From Thalassospira lucentensis (GTDB taxonomy: Bacteria; Pseudomonadota; Alphaproteobacteria; Rhodospirillales; Thalassospiraceae), in assembly GCF_001613805.1 (NCBI RefSeq), contig NZ_LPVY01000003.1, positions 452,969 through 516,968 on the forward strand: a stretch of 64,000 nucleotides of DNA, read 5' to 3'. The position numbers were made by a program, and so were the translations under genes. The notes below the pieces were generated by a model that had not been told where the DNA came from, made no database searches, and saw only the letters and a list, made by a program, of their open reading frames with translations. Each line of letters starts with the position of its first letter. Positions within the stretch are counted from its first letter, which is position 1. This document shows positions 54,006-63,707 of the stretch, piece after piece.

Positions 54006-55643
54006 TCAACTGTCGATATCGTCATCAAAGGTCAGGAATTTGATACAGTCACGACCGGCTTCCTTGGCCGCATACATCGCCCGGTCTGCCGTCAGCATCG
54101 CCTGCTCCAGCTCGACAAACTGCCCGCGCAATTCCCCGCCAACGGTGACACCAAAACTTGCCGTGATGGTAACGTTCTCATCACCGCTGTTACCAACCGG
54201 TATTTCGATTGCACGGATCATTGTTGCCAGCCGTTCGGCGATCCGTTTGGTCACTGCTGCTGTTGCCGACGGCAACAGAACGGCAAATTCCTCGCCGCCC
54301 AGACGCACGACAAGATCATCATCGCGAAGCGCCTGGCGCAGGGTTACTGCAATTTTTTCAAGAACCCGGTCACCGACCGAATGCCCATAGGTGTCATTGA
54401 CATATTTGAAATAATCAACATCCAGAACCACCAATCCGAACTGCCAGACCTTGCCCTTCAATTGCCGGATTTCGCGCAGTCGGCTGACTGCTGATTCAAA
54501 TCCGCGCCGGTTCAATGCCCCGGTCAGCGGATCGGTCGACGCCAGCGCATCAAGATGCTGTTCCTTGCGTTTATGGCTGGAAATATCCAGTGCGGACACC
54601 ATCACGCCGCCATCTTCCATCAGGTTCATGCGGATATCGGCATGGCAACCGGATGGTGTTTTGACACTTTCATTGTTGGCGTGCCCGTGGCCGCTTTTGA
54701 TCATGGCGTCATACATCTCACGCAGGATCGTGATATCAAAGACGGGCGCATCATCGCTGTTACCCTGTTCTGTACCGAACAGACGGGCAAATTCGCGGTT
54801 GTAATTCACAACATTCTGACGGATATCAAGCATTGCAACGGCTGACGGCACCATGCGGATGACTTCGGTCACGGCTTCTTCAAGACCGGCCTTCGTGCGC
54901 ATCAGGGCTTCGTTCATTTCGACTTCTTCGCGCACATCATGTGCGGTCGTCAAAATAGCCGGGCGACCATCATGCCACAGGATGCGTTCATCGGTCAGAT
55001 CCCGCCAGACGATATTGCCGTTATCGAGAACATCGCGCACACGATGGCGTTCGCCTTCGCGTTCGCCATGCAGAATATCGGCAACATGCTTTAAGGCGCG
55101 TTCGCGATCCGCTTCGGGAATAAATCGCAATATGTTGGGCTTTTCCATGAATGCACTGGCATTTTCCGCCCCCATCAGGCGCGCAAAGGCATCATTGACA
55201 TAAAGCGCTGTCATGTCGCGATGGACCATCACACCGATAAAGGACCGGCCCAGCATATGATCGACCTGCATCGCGGTCGTGCCGTTATCAATCAGCTGCG
55301 CTGTTGTCAGCACAGCGTTTTCATCGGCCCATTCAACGGTTTCGTCGCTGATCTCCATCCAGACCGGCGTGCCATCGGTACGAAGGTTATAAACCTTTTT
55401 CCAGCCATGGAACCCGGTGGCTTTTTGGAATTCCGCCACCAGCTTGGCCGCTTCGTAATGGAAACTTGGCGGGATATATTGCCGAAGGTCAGGCTCCGAC
55501 ATGAAATCCTTCACATCCTTGCGACCAAGCATTTTCGCGTAGGCATCATTGACATACACAGCGGTCAAATCCCTGTGCACGACAACTCCCACCCGCGACC
55601 GCCCGTAAAGACGCGCGATTTCTGTCGGTTCGAATCGCATCAA
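54006..55643 (-). CDS. Triple-PAS GGDEF diguanylate cyclase
   Basis: 545 residues. The first two PAS domains are near duplicates (HRDLTAVYVNDAYAKMLG and HRDMTALYVNDAFARLMG). A third PAS-like domain follows (about 255-365), then a GGDEF domain with ASTDPLTGALNRRGFESAV and an intact GGEEF active site. RDDD five residues before it provides the RxxD inhibitory site. It is soluble. The duplicated PAS pair suggests one domain was copied in place. It is the fourth cyclic-di-GMP enzyme in the window. Confidence 0.9.
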   Translation of the reverse strand: MMRFEPTEIARLYGRSRVGVVVHRDLTAVYVNDAYAKMLGRKDVKDFMSEPDLRQYIPPSFHYEAAKLVAEFQKATGFHGWKKVYNLRTDGTPVWMEISDETVEWADENAVLTTAQLIDNGTTAMQVDHMLGRSFIGVMVHRDMTALYVNDAFARLMGAENASAFMEKPNILRFIPEADRERALKHVADILHGEREGERHRVRDVLDNGNIVWRDLTDERILWHDGRPAILTTAHDVREEVEMNEALMRTKAGLEEAVTEVIRMVPSAVAMLDIRQNVVNYNREFARLFGTEQGNSDDAPVFDITILREMYDAMIKSGHGHANNESVKTPSGCHADIRMNLMEDGGVMVSALDISSHKRKEQHLDALASTDPLTGALNRRGFESAVSRLREIRQLKGKVWQFGLVVLDVDYFKYVNDTYGHSVGDRVLEKIAVTLRQALRDDDLVVRLGGEEFAVLLPSATAAVTKRIAERLATMIRAIEIPVGNSGDENVTITASFGVTVGGELRGQFVELEQAMLTADRAMYAAKEAGRDCIKFLTFDDDIDS

Positions 55644-55947
55644 AGCCCCATCATCCCCGCCAATGCGATCTAACGCGCCATCTATCCTGTTTGGTGGCGT
55701 TTATTCCGCGCGCTAATTGATCAAATGCTATACTATATTAACAATAATTAAAATACGGCACGGTCGCTTTCACCCTTGCGAATAGTTGCATTGCAATATT
55801 AAGGGGTCCTTCTGCGTGCGATGCCATAACTTCTTTCGCCAATTGCGAATTTCCGCTGCCCTCTTCTCTTCACAAAGCTGTTGTGAAACCATGGGATATA
55901 TGTTGTCGACGGAATAGAAATTCCAGAACCATGACCGGGCAAAATTG

Positions 55948-56580
55948 ATGCAACAGCAAAATAATTACGAAATTATCCGTCACAGACGCGGCTGGGATGG
56001 CCATTTCAAACTCGATGTCTATGAACTCCGCCACAAGTTGTTTAACGGTGGCCAAAGTGCCGTTTTACAACGCGAAGTCCTTGAACGCGGGCATGCCGTC
56101 GCGGTCCTGCCCTATGACCCGGTACGCGATGAAGTTGTTTTGATCGAACAATTCCGCCCCGGTGCCATTTCGGTCCATCAGCGTTTCCCTGAAATGCCGC
56201 TTTGGCTGACGGAAATTGTCGCTGGCATCGTCGAGGATGGCGAGGAAATGCAGGATGTCGCGCACCGCGAAACCATGGAAGAATCCGGTTGTTCGGTCAT
56301 CGGCGACCTTGAACTGATTTCGCGCTATTATGTCACCCCCGGCTGTTCGAGCGAGACGGTGACAATGTATTATGGCCGGGTTGATGCGTCCAAAGCGGGC
56401 GGCCTGCACGGCTTGGAAGAAGAAAGCGAAGACATCCGCGTTTATACGGTATCGTCCGAGGAATGCTTTGCCATGTTGCGTGACGGACAACTCTGCAATG
56501 CAACGGCGACGATTGCCGTTCAGTGGCTAATACTCAATCGCGACCGTATTCGCAGGGAAGCCGGGGTTTCGGGCGTGTGA
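55948..56580 (+). CDS. Nudix hydrolase, ADP-ribose pyrophosphatase type
   Basis: From ATG 55948 the protein has 210 residues; a TTG directly before it is in frame. The Nudix box is complete: GIVEDGEEMQDVAHRETMEE followed by SGC, matching GX5EX7REUXEEXGU. The upstream VLIEQFRPGA is characteristic of the NudF/ADP-ribose pyrophosphatase group. It should split ADP-ribose or related nucleotide sugars into AMP and a sugar phosphate. It stands alone after an AT-rich gap. Confidence 0.9.
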   Translation: MQQQNNYEIIRHRRGWDGHFKLDVYELRHKLFNGGQSAVLQREVLERGHAVAVLPYDPVRDEVVLIEQFRPGAISVHQRFPEMPLWLTEIVAGIVEDGEEMQDVAHRETMEESGCSVIGDLELISRYYVTPGCSSETVTMYYGRVDASKAGGLHGLEEESEDIRVYTVSSEECFAMLRDGQLCNATATIAVQWLILNRDRIRREAGVSGV

Positions 56581-56710
56581 ACGTGTTTGCCGGATACCAG
56601 TTAATTAACACACAAATTTAGTGGTAATTTTTAATCAATCTTGACTTTTGTGTATAAAAGACCCAATCAACAGGTAACAAAACACATTCTAACCACGCTT
56701 GGAGTCTGTC

Positions 56711-57709
56711 ATGGACATTCGCAATGGCACCATTGAAGCCATTGGCCGCACCCCGCTTGTGAAACTCAGAAAGGTTTCCGAGCTAACGGGCTGCACCATT
56801 CTGGGCAAGGCGGAATATGCCAATCCGGGCGGATCGGTCAAAGACCGTGCTGCCCTTGCCATCATTCGTGACGCGGAAAAACGCGGCCTTCTGAAGCCGG
56901 GCGGCGTGATTGTCGAAGGAACGGCTGGCAATACCGGCATCGGTCTTGCCGTTGTTGGCAACGCACTTGGCTATCGCACCGTGATCGTCATTCCCGAAAC
57001 GCAAAGCCAGGAAAAGAAAGACCTGCTGCGTTTGCTCGGTGCTGATCTTCGCGAAGTCCCCGCCGTCCCCTATCGCGATCAGAACAACTATGTTCACGTT
57101 TCGCGCCGTCTGGCCGAAGAACTGGCAAAGACCGAACCGAACGGTGCCATCTGGGCCAACCAGTTCGATAACGTCGCCAACCGTCAGGGCCATATCGACA
57201 CCACCGGCCCCGAAATCTGGGAACAGACCGACGGCAAGATTGACGGCTTTATCTGTGCAGTCGGTACCGGCGGGACGCTTGCCGGTGTGTCGATGGCGCT
57301 TAAGGATCGCAACAAGGACATTCAGATCGGTCTTGCCGATCCGATGGGGGCTGCCCTTTACAGCCACTACAAGTTTGGCGAACTGAAATCCGAAGGAAGC
57401 TCGATCTCCGAAGGGATCGGTCAGGGCCGAATCACCGCCAACCTAGAAGGCATCGATATCGATCACCCGTTCCAGATTTCAGATGATGAAATGCTGCCGA
57501 TCGTCTTTGACCTGCTCAAGGAAGAAGGGCTGTGCATGGGCGGTTCGACCGGGATCAACATCGCCGGTGCGGTACGTCTGGCACGTGAACTCGGCCCAGG
57601 CAAAACCATCGTCACCATCCTGTGCGACCTTGGCACCCGCTATCAAAGCAAACTGTGGAACCCGGCCTTCCTCAAGGAAAAAGGTCTGCCAAGCCCCGAT
57701 TGGCTCTAA
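56711..57709 (+). CDS. cysK: Cysteine synthase A (O-acetylserine sulfhydrylase)
   Basis: From ATG 56711, with TTGGAG seven bases upstream, the protein has 332 residues, slightly longer than usual. The PLP lysine is in YANPGGSVKDRAAL, the substrate loop in EGTAGNTGIGLAV, and the phosphate-binding glycines in GTGGTLAGV. It forms cysteine from O-acetylserine and sulfide. The C-terminus ends in PDWL rather than the common SerAT-facing pattern. The upstream gap is AT-rich, suggesting its own promoter, and a strong terminator follows. Confidence 0.93.
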   Translation: MDIRNGTIEAIGRTPLVKLRKVSELTGCTILGKAEYANPGGSVKDRAALAIIRDAEKRGLLKPGGVIVEGTAGNTGIGLAVVGNALGYRTVIVIPETQSQEKKDLLRLLGADLREVPAVPYRDQNNYVHVSRRLAEELAKTEPNGAIWANQFDNVANRQGHIDTTGPEIWEQTDGKIDGFICAVGTGGTLAGVSMALKDRNKDIQIGLADPMGAALYSHYKFGELKSEGSSISEGIGQGRITANLEGIDIDHPFQISDDEMLPIVFDLLKEEGLCMGGSTGINIAGAVRLARELGPGKTIVTILCDLGTRYQSKLWNPAFLKEKGLPSPDWL

Positions 57710-57736
57710 GCCCGACTGCGACAACCAGCAAACAAA

Positions 57737-57765
57737 AACCCCCGCCTTCTGGCGGGGGTTTCTTT
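57737..57765 (+). terminator. Terminator after cysK
   Basis: A 10-bp GC-rich stem (AACCCCCGCC / GGCGGGGGTT) with loop TTCT is followed by a T-rich tail. It lies 27 bases past the stop and just before the stop of the convergent MFS gene. Confidence 0.92.
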
Positions 57766-57772
57766 TTGTGTG

Positions 57773-59053
57773 TCAGGCAACAGCCTCAGCCCGTCTTGCG
57801 GCCTGCCAAAGGTAAGTTCCGCAAATCGCCGCACCAATCAGAAGTGCGCCAGCAAATGCCGCCACCGCGTCCCAGCCACCATGCGACCAGAACCAGCCGC
57901 CAACCGATCCCATGATGCTAGACCCCAGATAATAGGCCAGCAGATAAAGCGACGACGCATGTCCCTTGGACTGTTTCGCCATCCGCCCGACCCAGCCACT
58001 TGCCACCGAATGAGCCACGAAAAAGCCGCTGGTCAGGACCATGATGCCGCCGATCATGCCCCAAAGACTGGAAAGTAGTGTCAGGGCAACCCCTGCCCCG
58101 GCAATCAGGACCCCCGCCAGCAAAACCGGGCCCCGGCCGATCCGGTCGGACATGGCACCGGCAATGGAAGACGTCACCATCCCGCAAAGATAAACCACAA
58201 AAATCAGACTGATCTGCCCCTGGCTCAGGTCATAAGGGGCCGCGGATAAACGGAACCCGGCATAATTATAGACCGTCACAAAACAGCCCATCGCAAATGC
58301 CCCGATCAGGAACACGAATGGCAGACCGGGATGGCGCAGATGTCCTTCCCATGCCCGGACATGATAGGACAATTGAAAGCCGGGGCGGCGCACGAAATTA
58401 CGCGATGCGGGCAACAGGATGACAAATCCAAGGGCGGCGAGCAAACCAAGTGCGCCCATCGCACCAAGTGCGAGATGCCAGCCAAACATATCGGTCAGAA
58501 TGCCGATCACCACGCGCCCGCTCATCCCGCCAAGGGCGGTCCCGCTGATGTAAATTCCCATCGTGGTGCCAAGGCCGCGCGGATGCATTTCCTCGGCCAG
58601 ATACGCCATCGCAACCGCCGGAACCCCGCCCAAAATCAGGCCTTCAAGCGCACGCACCACCAGAAACGCATGCCAGTCGGAAAGCACCGGCGCAATCAGG
58701 TTCAAAAGCGACGCCCCGCACATGGATGCAAACATCAACTGCTTGCGCCCGAACGCCTCGGATACCGCCCCGGCAAGCAGGATGGCAAAGGCAAGGAAGC
58801 CGGTCGTCAGCGACAGCGCAAGCGAACTGGATGCCGGGCTGACGGCAAAATCCCGCGCCAGTTCCGGTAAAAGCGGCTGCACGCAGTAAATCAGCGAAAA
58901 GGTCGCATACCCCGCCAGAAACAGCGCCAGACTGATCCGGCGAAATTCCGGCGATCCCGGTTCGGTATAAACCGGCTCGGCCCCGGCGGTCGATGGCTTG
59001 ATATCATCATTGGCAGCCTGCGCTGCGGGGCTTTTCGCCCGTTGGGCACTCAT
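57773..59053 (-). CDS. MFS transporter, YnfM-like
   Basis: From ATG 59053 the protein has 426 residues; an open frame runs upstream to 59296 but overlaps the LysR gene. About twelve membrane helices are evident. The MFS loop motif GAVSEAFGRKQLMF lies between helices 2 and 3, and its counterpart GAMSDRIGRGPVLL lies in the second half. It probably exports small molecules by proton antiport; the substrate is unknown. It is divergent from a LysR regulator, a classic regulator-target arrangement. Confidence 0.9.
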   Translation of the reverse strand: MSAQRAKSPAAQAANDDIKPSTAGAEPVYTEPGSPEFRRISLALFLAGYATFSLIYCVQPLLPELARDFAVSPASSSLALSLTTGFLAFAILLAGAVSEAFGRKQLMFASMCGASLLNLIAPVLSDWHAFLVVRALEGLILGGVPAVAMAYLAEEMHPRGLGTTMGIYISGTALGGMSGRVVIGILTDMFGWHLALGAMGALGLLAALGFVILLPASRNFVRRPGFQLSYHVRAWEGHLRHPGLPFVFLIGAFAMGCFVTVYNYAGFRLSAAPYDLSQGQISLIFVVYLCGMVTSSIAGAMSDRIGRGPVLLAGVLIAGAGVALTLLSSLWGMIGGIMVLTSGFFVAHSVASGWVGRMAKQSKGHASSLYLLAYYLGSSIMGSVGGWFWSHGGWDAVAAFAGALLIGAAICGTYLWQAARRAEAVA

Positions 59054-59162
59054 ATTCCGGCCTCGTTTTGAAGAATTCTGATCTGACCGAAAGGATTGCA
59101 GCTTTCCCGATATCCGTCCAATATATGTCGCAGTCATTTTCGATATGTTTTGGAGATACCGG

Positions 59163-60080
59163 ATGGAACTGCGCCATATTCGATATTTTCTTGAAGTCGC
59201 CCGCGAGGGAAACTTTACCCGTGCCGCAGCCCGCATCGGCATTGGCCAGCCGCCGTTAAGCCAGCAGATCCGCGATCTTGAAACCGAAATCGGCACCCAG
59301 TTGTTTCACCGCGTCCCGCATGGCGCGGAACTGACCGAGGCCGGAACTGCCTTTCGCGATATCGTGCAGCATTTCCCGGAACTGGCGGAACGCGCCATTC
59401 GCGCCGCACAGCGCGCCGGTCGTGGTGAAATCGGCTCGATCCGGGTGGGCTTTACCGCATCCGCCGCGTTTAGCCCCAGCGTCCCGCGCGTTTTCCGTGA
59501 TTTCCGCCGGTCCTATCCCGGTGTTGAAATGACGCTGGAAGAAAACAATTCCGCCCGCCTTTTGCATGCATTGATGGATGAACAGCTTGATGCCGTCTTC
59601 CTACGTCAGGGTGCCGCCAACAGCGATGACATCAAACTGCACCGCCTGACATCCGAACCGATGCTGATTGTGCTTCCGGCCGGTCATCCTGCGGCCCGGC
59701 ATGAAACGGTGGCGCTTGAAACCCTGCGTGATGATGCCCTGATCCTGACCCCGCGACAGGTCGGACCAACCCATTTCGATATCGTCGTTGCCGCCTGCCG
59801 TGCCGCCGGGTTTGAACCGGTCATGGGGCAAAGCGCGCCGCAATTGGGATCGGTGATCAACTTTGTCGCTGCCGAACTTGGCTTCTCGCTTGTCCCCGCC
59901 GCCATGGCACAATTGCAGGTCAATGGGGTCGTCTATCGCAAGGTCGCGGGGGATGTCCCGATGGCGCATCTGGCGCTGGCCTATCGCAGCAACGATATCT
60001 CGACCGTGCTGCGCAACTTCGTCAGCCGCACGCTGAATGCGCATCGCGCAGAAGATCAGGAAAATGATACAAATTATTGA
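59163..60080 (+). CDS. LysR-family transcriptional regulator
   Basis: From ATG 59163 (GGAG nine bases upstream) the protein has 305 residues; ATG 59145 is in frame. It has an N-terminal winged helix (MELRHIRYFLEVAREGNFTR, then IGQPPLSQQIRDLE) and a C-terminal inducer-binding domain from about residue 90 (IRVGFTASAAFSPSVPRVFR). Its divergent position points to control of the MFS gene. The 110-base gap should hold both promoters. The stop is 3 bases from that of the convergent kinase gene. Confidence 0.92.
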   Translation: MELRHIRYFLEVAREGNFTRAAARIGIGQPPLSQQIRDLETEIGTQLFHRVPHGAELTEAGTAFRDIVQHFPELAERAIRAAQRAGRGEIGSIRVGFTASAAFSPSVPRVFRDFRRSYPGVEMTLEENNSARLLHALMDEQLDAVFLRQGAANSDDIKLHRLTSEPMLIVLPAGHPAARHETVALETLRDDALILTPRQVGPTHFDIVVAACRAAGFEPVMGQSAPQLGSVINFVAAELGFSLVPAAMAQLQVNGVVYRKVAGDVPMAHLALAYRSNDISTVLRNFVSRTLNAHRAEDQENDTNY

Positions 60081-60083
60081 ATA

Positions 60084-60593
60084 TTATCTGTTTTTATTGA
60101 CGACCTCACAGATCGCATCAACGGCCTGATCGACCGTCATCTTTGCCGTATCGATAATCAGATCAACCCCGTGCCATGGCTCGTAGTGGCGGCCAAGGAC
60201 CTTGTCCCAGTCGGGTTGATGCAGGTTTTCAATGTCGCAGGAACGCGTTTCGACACGGTGGCGATGTTCCCCCGGATCGGAACAGATCAGTTCAATCTGC
60301 ACATACGGTTTCCCGGCGCGCTCTGCTGCCAGTCGCCATTCGCTTCGGGTTTCTTCAACCGAATTGACCGCATCGCCGATCACCGTCAGGCCAAGCTTAA
60401 GGTTATCGGTCGCCTGCCGGTTGGCAACCATATAGCCGACCGGGCCGATATCATCATCGGGCGGCACCCCGGCATCAAGGATCGCCTGCTCTATCGTGTC
60501 GATCCGAAGATGCACCGCACCGATTTTTTGCGCCAGTGCGCGTGCAATGGATGTCTTGCCAACACCGGGCAAACCGCCAAAAATGATCAGCAT
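60084..60593 (-). CDS. Small P-loop kinase-like ATPase
   Basis: 169 residues starting MLIIFGGLPGVGKTSIARAL, a clean Walker A. HLRIDTIEQAILDAG resembles the substrate-Asp region of small-molecule kinases (chloramphenicol phosphotransferase, zeta-toxin or shikimate-kinase-like). The later ICSDPGEHRHRVETR looks like a lid region. The substrate is unknown. No antitoxin-like gene is adjacent, which argues against a toxin-antitoxin pair. Confidence 0.8.
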   Translation of the reverse strand: MLIIFGGLPGVGKTSIARALAQKIGAVHLRIDTIEQAILDAGVPPDDDIGPVGYMVANRQATDNLKLGLTVIGDAVNSVEETRSEWRLAAERAGKPYVQIELICSDPGEHRHRVETRSCDIENLHQPDWDKVLGRHYEPWHGVDLIIDTAKMTVDQAVDAICEVVNKNR

Positions 60594-60722
60594 ATTCTAT
60601 CCTTTCTCCGGTCCTGACCCTAAAACCGACACTCCCTGACTGGCAAGCACCTGATTTTGGGCTAGATTAATCCCAACACTGAAATCCGGCGCGCCGTTTT
60701 CGGCCTGCGCCCAACTGGGATT

Positions 60723-61745
60723 ATGCCTATGCCCCGTTTTTCCGTTCTTGATCTTTGCCCCGTTAACGAGGGCGAACATCCGCGCGATGCCTTGCGCAAT
60801 ACGCTTGAACTCGCCCAGCATGCCGAAAATCTCGGCTTTCATCGTTACTGGCTGGCCGAACATCACAACATGCCCGGCATCGCCAGTGCCGCAACCTCGG
60901 TTGTCATATCCCATGTCGCGGCGGGCACCAAAACCATCCGCGTAGGTTCGGGCGGTGTGATGCTGCCCAACCATGCGCCATTGGTGATTGCCGAACAGTT
61001 CGGCACCCTTGATGCACTGTATCCCGGCCGTATCGATCTTGGTATCGGGCGCGCACCGGGTACCGACCAACGCACCGCCGCCGCCCTTCGCCGTGATATG
61101 CACGGGACCGAGGAACGCTTTATCCAGGACGTGCTCCAGGTTCAGCAATTCCTTGCCCCGCTTGAAGGCAACCCGCCAATCCGGGCGGTTCCGGGTTATG
61201 GCTCCGAAGTTCCGATGTGGCTTCTGGGCAGCAGCCTGTTTTCGGCTGATCTGGCCGCACGTCTTGGCCTGCCCTTTGCCTTTGCGTCACACTTTGCGCC
61301 CGATATGCTGATGGATGCGCTGTCGCTGTATCGTCACCGGTTCGAGCCCAGCAAACAGCTTGATAAACCCTATGCGATTGCCGCAATGGGCTTCTTTGCC
61401 GCCGATACCGACGAGGAAGGCGAATTTATTGCCACCTCCATGCAGCAGCAATTCCTGAATTTGCGGCGCGGCTCGCCGGGCCAGTTGCCCAAACCGGTCA
61501 AATCGATGGATGACATCTGGAACCGGGTCGAAAAGGCCGGGGTTGATCATGCCATGCGCTGTGCCGCAATCGGCTCGCGCGATACCGCACGCAAGAAACT
61601 GCGCGATTTCATCTATATGACCAAGGCCGATGAAATCATGGTCACCGCCAATATCTTCGATCACGCGGCACGGCTGAAATCATTCTCGATTGCCGCCGAA
61701 CTGCGTGACGAACTTGACGCCGAACAGGCCGAAAAAATCGCATGA
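60723..61745 (+). CDS. Luciferase-like (LLM class) flavin-dependent monooxygenase
   Basis: 340 residues of the bacterial luciferase TIM-barrel fold. The beginning [20 protein letters not shown] with [17 protein letters not shown] is the YhbW/YwcH-type signature; the AEHH segment is a hallmark. [20 protein letters not shown] and [11 protein letters not shown] follow. It should use reduced FMN and oxygen on an unknown substrate. ATG 60729 is an alternative start. A terminator hairpin follows 35 bases after the stop. Confidence 0.9.
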   Translation: MPMPRFSVLDLCPVNEGEHPRDALRNTLELAQHAENLGFHRYWLAEHHNMPGIASAATSVVISHVAAGTKTIRVGSGGVMLPNHAPLVIAEQFGTLDALYPGRIDLGIGRAPGTDQRTAAALRRDMHGTEERFIQDVLQVQQFLAPLEGNPPIRAVPGYGSEVPMWLLGSSLFSADLAARLGLPFAFASHFAPDMLMDALSLYRHRFEPSKQLDKPYAIAAMGFFAADTDEEGEFIATSMQQQFLNLRRGSPGQLPKPVKSMDDIWNRVEKAGVDHAMRCAAIGSRDTARKKLRDFIYMTKADEIMVTANIFDHAARLKSFSIAAELRDELDAEQAEKIA

Positions 61746-61780
61746 AACTGCGCCTGAAACACTTCATCAGGTAATCACCG

Positions 61781-61804
61781 GGCCCGATCCATGCTGATCG
61801 GGCC
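61781..61804 (+). terminator. Terminator after the flavin monooxygenase gene
   Basis: GGCCCGATC and GATCGGGCC pair around CATGCT. A moderately T-rich stretch follows. Confidence 0.7.
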
Positions 61805-61823
61805 TGTTCTTGTATTTCATCAT

Positions 61824-61949
61824 ATGAAATGCATCCGCACTGACGCCAACTGTTTTCTTGCGCTTGCAGATGCGCTGGGACAAGATGTCGACCCGGTTGA
61901 AAATCAACCGCAACACATTGTTCCAAAAGGTTTTGGCTCGCCCCCATGA
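61824..61949 (+). CDS. Possible 41-residue leader ORF overlapping the lactate permease start
   Basis: ATG 61824 opens a frame beginning MKCIRTDANCFLALADALGQ that ends at a TGA overlapping the permease ATG in the ATGA form. The permease itself shows no ribosome site (CTCGCCCCC before its ATG), so translational coupling through this frame is conceivable. No family is recognised and the ORF also lacks a clear ribosome site. Chance cannot be excluded. Confidence 0.3.
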   Translation: MKCIRTDANCFLALADALGQDVDPVENQPQHIVPKGFGSPP

Positions 61950-63514
61950 CAGACTTCCTTCTGGCTGCCCTGCCAATCGCCACCATTCTGTTTCTGATGA
62001 TCAAGGCAAACTGGGGCGCGGCACGCGCCGGTGCGGCCGCATGGTTCGTCACCGTTGCCATCGCCATGATCGCGTTTGGTGCGCCGACCGATATGCTGAT
62101 CATCGCGCAGGCCAAGGGCGTGATGCTGGCGCTTTACATCCTTTATATCGTCTGGGCCGCCCTGATCCTTTATTTCGCGGCCGAAGAAGCCGGGGCCATC
62201 AAAACCATCGGGCGGGCCATCCGCCAGTTAACCGACGACCGCCCGCTGCAATTGCTGATCCTGGGTTATGTGTTTGCCACCTTCCTGCAGGGCGTTGCCG
62301 GGTTCGGGGTGCCGATTGCGGTGATCGCCCCGCTTTTGCTTGGCATGGGGTTCTCGCCCGTCATCGCGGTTGCCGCCCCGATGATCGGCCATAGCTGGTC
62401 GGTGCTGTTTGGCAATATGGCAACCTCGTTCGAGGCCCTGATCGGCGTTACCGGCATTCCCGGTACCGAGCTCACGCATTATTCCGCCATTCTGCTTGGC
62501 CTGTCGGGCTTTACCTGCGGGGCGGCGGTTCTGTGGCTCGATGGCGGTTTTCGCACCGTGCGTCGCCGGATCGTGCCGCTGGTACTGATTGCCGGTGTCA
62601 TGGGTGTTGTTCAATATCTGATGGCAAATTACGGCGTCTGGACGCTGGGCGGGCTGACTGCCGGGATTGCCGGGCTTGTCACCTCGATCATCGTTACCCG
62701 GTTCTGGAAACCCCATCCCGATGACGTTGCCGAAACCACCGAAGACGACCATCATCACATGCCTTTGATCGAGGCATTGACCCCTTACCTCGTTTTCATG
62801 GTGATTGTCGGCATCGCAACCTTCATCCCCCCGGTCGAGGATTTCCTGTCCGGCCTTCGCCTGACCTTCGATTTCCCGGCGGTTTCAACCGATCTTGGCT
62901 GGAATATCAATGCCGAAAGCGCCAAGCCGATTGCCATTTTCGGCCATCCCGGCGCGTTGCTGCTGTATACCGCCGCCATCAGCTTTGCCTTTTTCAAAAT
63001 CCGCGGACGCTATGATAACGGCATCGCCAGACGCATCTGGCAACGCACGGTCAAAAGCGGCCTTCCGACCAGCATCGGCATGGTTCCGGTCATCGGCCTT
63101 GCCATCATCATGGATCACGCGGGCATGACCTACGCGCTGGCCGAAGGCGGCGCTGCGCTGTTTTCCGGCTCCTTTGCCATCGCCTATCCGGTGGTGGCAC
63201 CAGCCATAGGTGCCCTGGGTGCCTTCATGACCGGCAGCACGAATAATTCCAACGTGGTCTTTGGCATGTTCCAGCGCCACACCGCCGAACTTTCGGGCAT
63301 TTCCACCGCCCTTGTTCTCGCCGCACAGGCAACCGGTGCGTCACTTGGCAGCATGCTGGCCCCGTCAAAAATCTTGGTCGGCTGTTCGACGGTCGGGCTT
63401 TCGGGCAAGGAAGGACCGGTTTTATCGGTCGTGCTGAAAACCGGTGTACTTCTGACCGCCCTTTGCGGCTTCATGGCGCTGGGCCTGTTGCTGATTGCGA
63501 TGATCGGGGGTTAA
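61946..63514 (+). CDS. lldP: L-lactate permease (LctP family)
   Basis: 522 residues, about 12-14 membrane helices. The LctP family stretches are clear: FLQGVAGFGVPIAVIAPLLL, then MIGHSWSVLFGNMATSFEAL, and near the end MTGSTNNSNVVFGMFQ with LAAQATGASLGSMLAPSKIL. Family members take up lactate or glycolate with protons. There is no lactate dehydrogenase gene next to it. A 61-residue membrane protein gene starts four bases after the stop. Confidence 0.9.
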   Translation: MTDFLLAALPIATILFLMIKANWGAARAGAAAWFVTVAIAMIAFGAPTDMLIIAQAKGVMLALYILYIVWAALILYFAAEEAGAIKTIGRAIRQLTDDRPLQLLILGYVFATFLQGVAGFGVPIAVIAPLLLGMGFSPVIAVAAPMIGHSWSVLFGNMATSFEALIGVTGIPGTELTHYSAILLGLSGFTCGAAVLWLDGGFRTVRRRIVPLVLIAGVMGVVQYLMANYGVWTLGGLTAGIAGLVTSIIVTRFWKPHPDDVAETTEDDHHHMPLIEALTPYLVFMVIVGIATFIPPVEDFLSGLRLTFDFPAVSTDLGWNINAESAKPIAIFGHPGALLLYTAAISFAFFKIRGRYDNGIARRIWQRTVKSGLPTSIGMVPVIGLAIIMDHAGMTYALAEGGAALFSGSFAIAYPVVAPAIGALGAFMTGSTNNSNVVFGMFQRHTAELSGISTALVLAAQATGASLGSMLAPSKILVGCSTVGLSGKEGPVLSVVLKTGVLLTALCGFMALGLLLIAMIGG

Positions 63515-63518
63515 GACC

Positions 63519-63704
63519 ATGAAAAACAAACTGTTCAATCCGGTCTTTCTGTTTCTGGCATCCCTGATCCTGCCGCTGGTCGCGTTCGAAGCCCTGATCA
63601 ACGAAGATGCCGCCCTTTCCGGCATCCTGTCTGGCATACCTGTGGGCGGCATTCTGTTTGGCCTGTTTGCGGCCATCATGGCCCTGATCGTCATCAAGAA
63701 ATAG
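63519..63704 (+). CDS. Small two-helix membrane protein downstream of the lactate permease
   Basis: 61 residues: MKNKLFNPVFLFLASLILPL begins helix 1 and GILFGLFAAIMALIVIKK ends helix 2, with a short acidic loop (LINEDAALSG). No family is recognised. The four-base gap to the permease implies a common transcript, and it may be a small accessory subunit. The gene is too short to judge further. Confidence 0.6.
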   Translation: MKNKLFNPVFLFLASLILPLVAFEALINEDAALSGILSGIPVGGILFGLFAAIMALIVIKK

Positions 63705-63707
63705 CTG

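Noticed and set aside
60084..60593. P-loop protein as a zeta-type toxin
   Set aside because: No antitoxin gene is adjacent, and the sequence fits small-molecule kinases equally well.
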